NCBI GenBank assembly: GCA_024364805.1
Contig: CM044500.1
Span: 7,523,116 to 7,551,547 of the forward strand
DNA length: 28,432 bases
Direction of reading: 5' to 3'
DNA from: Euprymna scolopes
Taxonomy: Eukaryota > Mollusca > Cephalopoda > Sepiida > Sepiolidae
Positions 27,960 through 28,432 of the stretch are shown piece by piece. The notes under the pieces were generated by a model. The model was not told the origin of the DNA, ran no database searches, and saw only the letters and a list, made by a program, of their open reading frames with translations. The translations under genes were made by a program, and so were the position numbers. Numbering within the stretch: position 1 is the stretch's first letter; each line of letters opens with the position of its first letter.

Positions 27960-28432
27960 CTAGAACGATGACAACAACAACAACAACACTAACAGTGGCA
28001 ACAGCAATAACAACAGCAACAACAATAACAGCAACGGCAACAACAACAATAACAAAAACAACAACAATGGCAGCAACAACAACAACAACAATAATAATGG
28101 CAGTAACAACAACAACAAAAATAATAATGGCAACAACAACAACAACAATAATAATAATGGCAGCAACAACGATAATAATAATGGCAGCAACAACAACAAC
28201 AATAATAATCATGGCAACAACAACAACAACAACAATAATAATGGAAGTAACAACAACAACAACAATAATAATGGTAACAACAACAACAACAACAACAATA
28301 CTAATGACAACAACAACAAAAATAATAATAATAATGGCAACAACAACAACAACAACAATAATAATGGCAACAAGAACAACAATAATAATGGTAACAACAA
28401 CAATAATAATGGTAACAACAACAACAACAACA
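27960..28432. repeat. Compound AAC/AAT/GGC microsatellite array
   Basis: Blocks of (AAC)3-7 alternate with (AAT)2-4 followed by GGC, GGT or GGA, giving imperfect units of about 24-36 bp, and the array continues past the window end. Two plus-strand frames are open throughout: an Asn-rich one and a Thr-rich one starting at ATG 27967. The minus strand gives Leu- or Val-rich frames. These are by-products of the triplet period with no stop-making triplets, not genes. Confidence 0.95.

Noticed and set aside
27946-28430. Leu/Val/Ile-rich minus-strand proteins
   Set aside because: They are translations of the triplet microsatellite and have no complex sequence.

Overview
The window is eukaryotic, AT-rich and almost wholly built of transposable elements. 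I find no host gene, rRNA or working tRNA gene. Recurring LINEs with endonuclease plus reverse transcriptase, tRNA-derived SINEs, Helitrons with a hairpin before a CTRR end, fossil Ty3/gypsy and Ty1/copia elements, and AAC/AAT-rich microsatellites point to an invertebrate animal. A mollusc, probably a cephalopod, is my best guess. That rests on general resemblance, not on a marker gene.

Layout. 1-3735: LINE family A, with a 3' tail (1-65), a reversed 3' fragment (605-1192) and a longer forward copy (1193-3735) carrying endonuclease, RT and C-terminal relics. 3736-10350: one reversed copy of LINE A opened by three later insertions: a solo-LTR-like fossil (3806-4227), a gypsy fossil (4265-9474) and a Helitron (9886-10284). 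The gypsy fossil itself carries two more Helitrons (7364-8201 and 8578-9299). 10467-13930: a nearly full-length LINE family B on the minus strand, with a 34-nt terminal A-tract and a 445-codon RT frame that is still open. 14371-18246: a third type of Helitron end, then a chain of large inverted repeats (14441-14600, 16200-16545, 16572-17417, 17431-18246). 18247-22700: sparse, with a SINE, LINE scraps of two other families, a perfect 36-bp tandem duplication and a SINE head. 22698-27735: a second LINE B copy on the plus strand, opened by a Ty1/copia fossil (23066-26385) with recognisable LTRs, a TCCTT target duplication and an initiator-Met tRNA primer-binding site. 27960-28432: a compound AAC/AAT/GGC array that runs off the window.

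Nothing here forms a host pathway. The interest is structural: a readable order of nested insertions, Helitrons that carry tRNA-like Pol III boxes just before their 3' hairpin, a gypsy fossil whose integrase tail lies before its RT (Gmr1-like order), and about 2 kb of nearly end-to-end palindromes. All family calls are from reading the sequence, and no database was searched.
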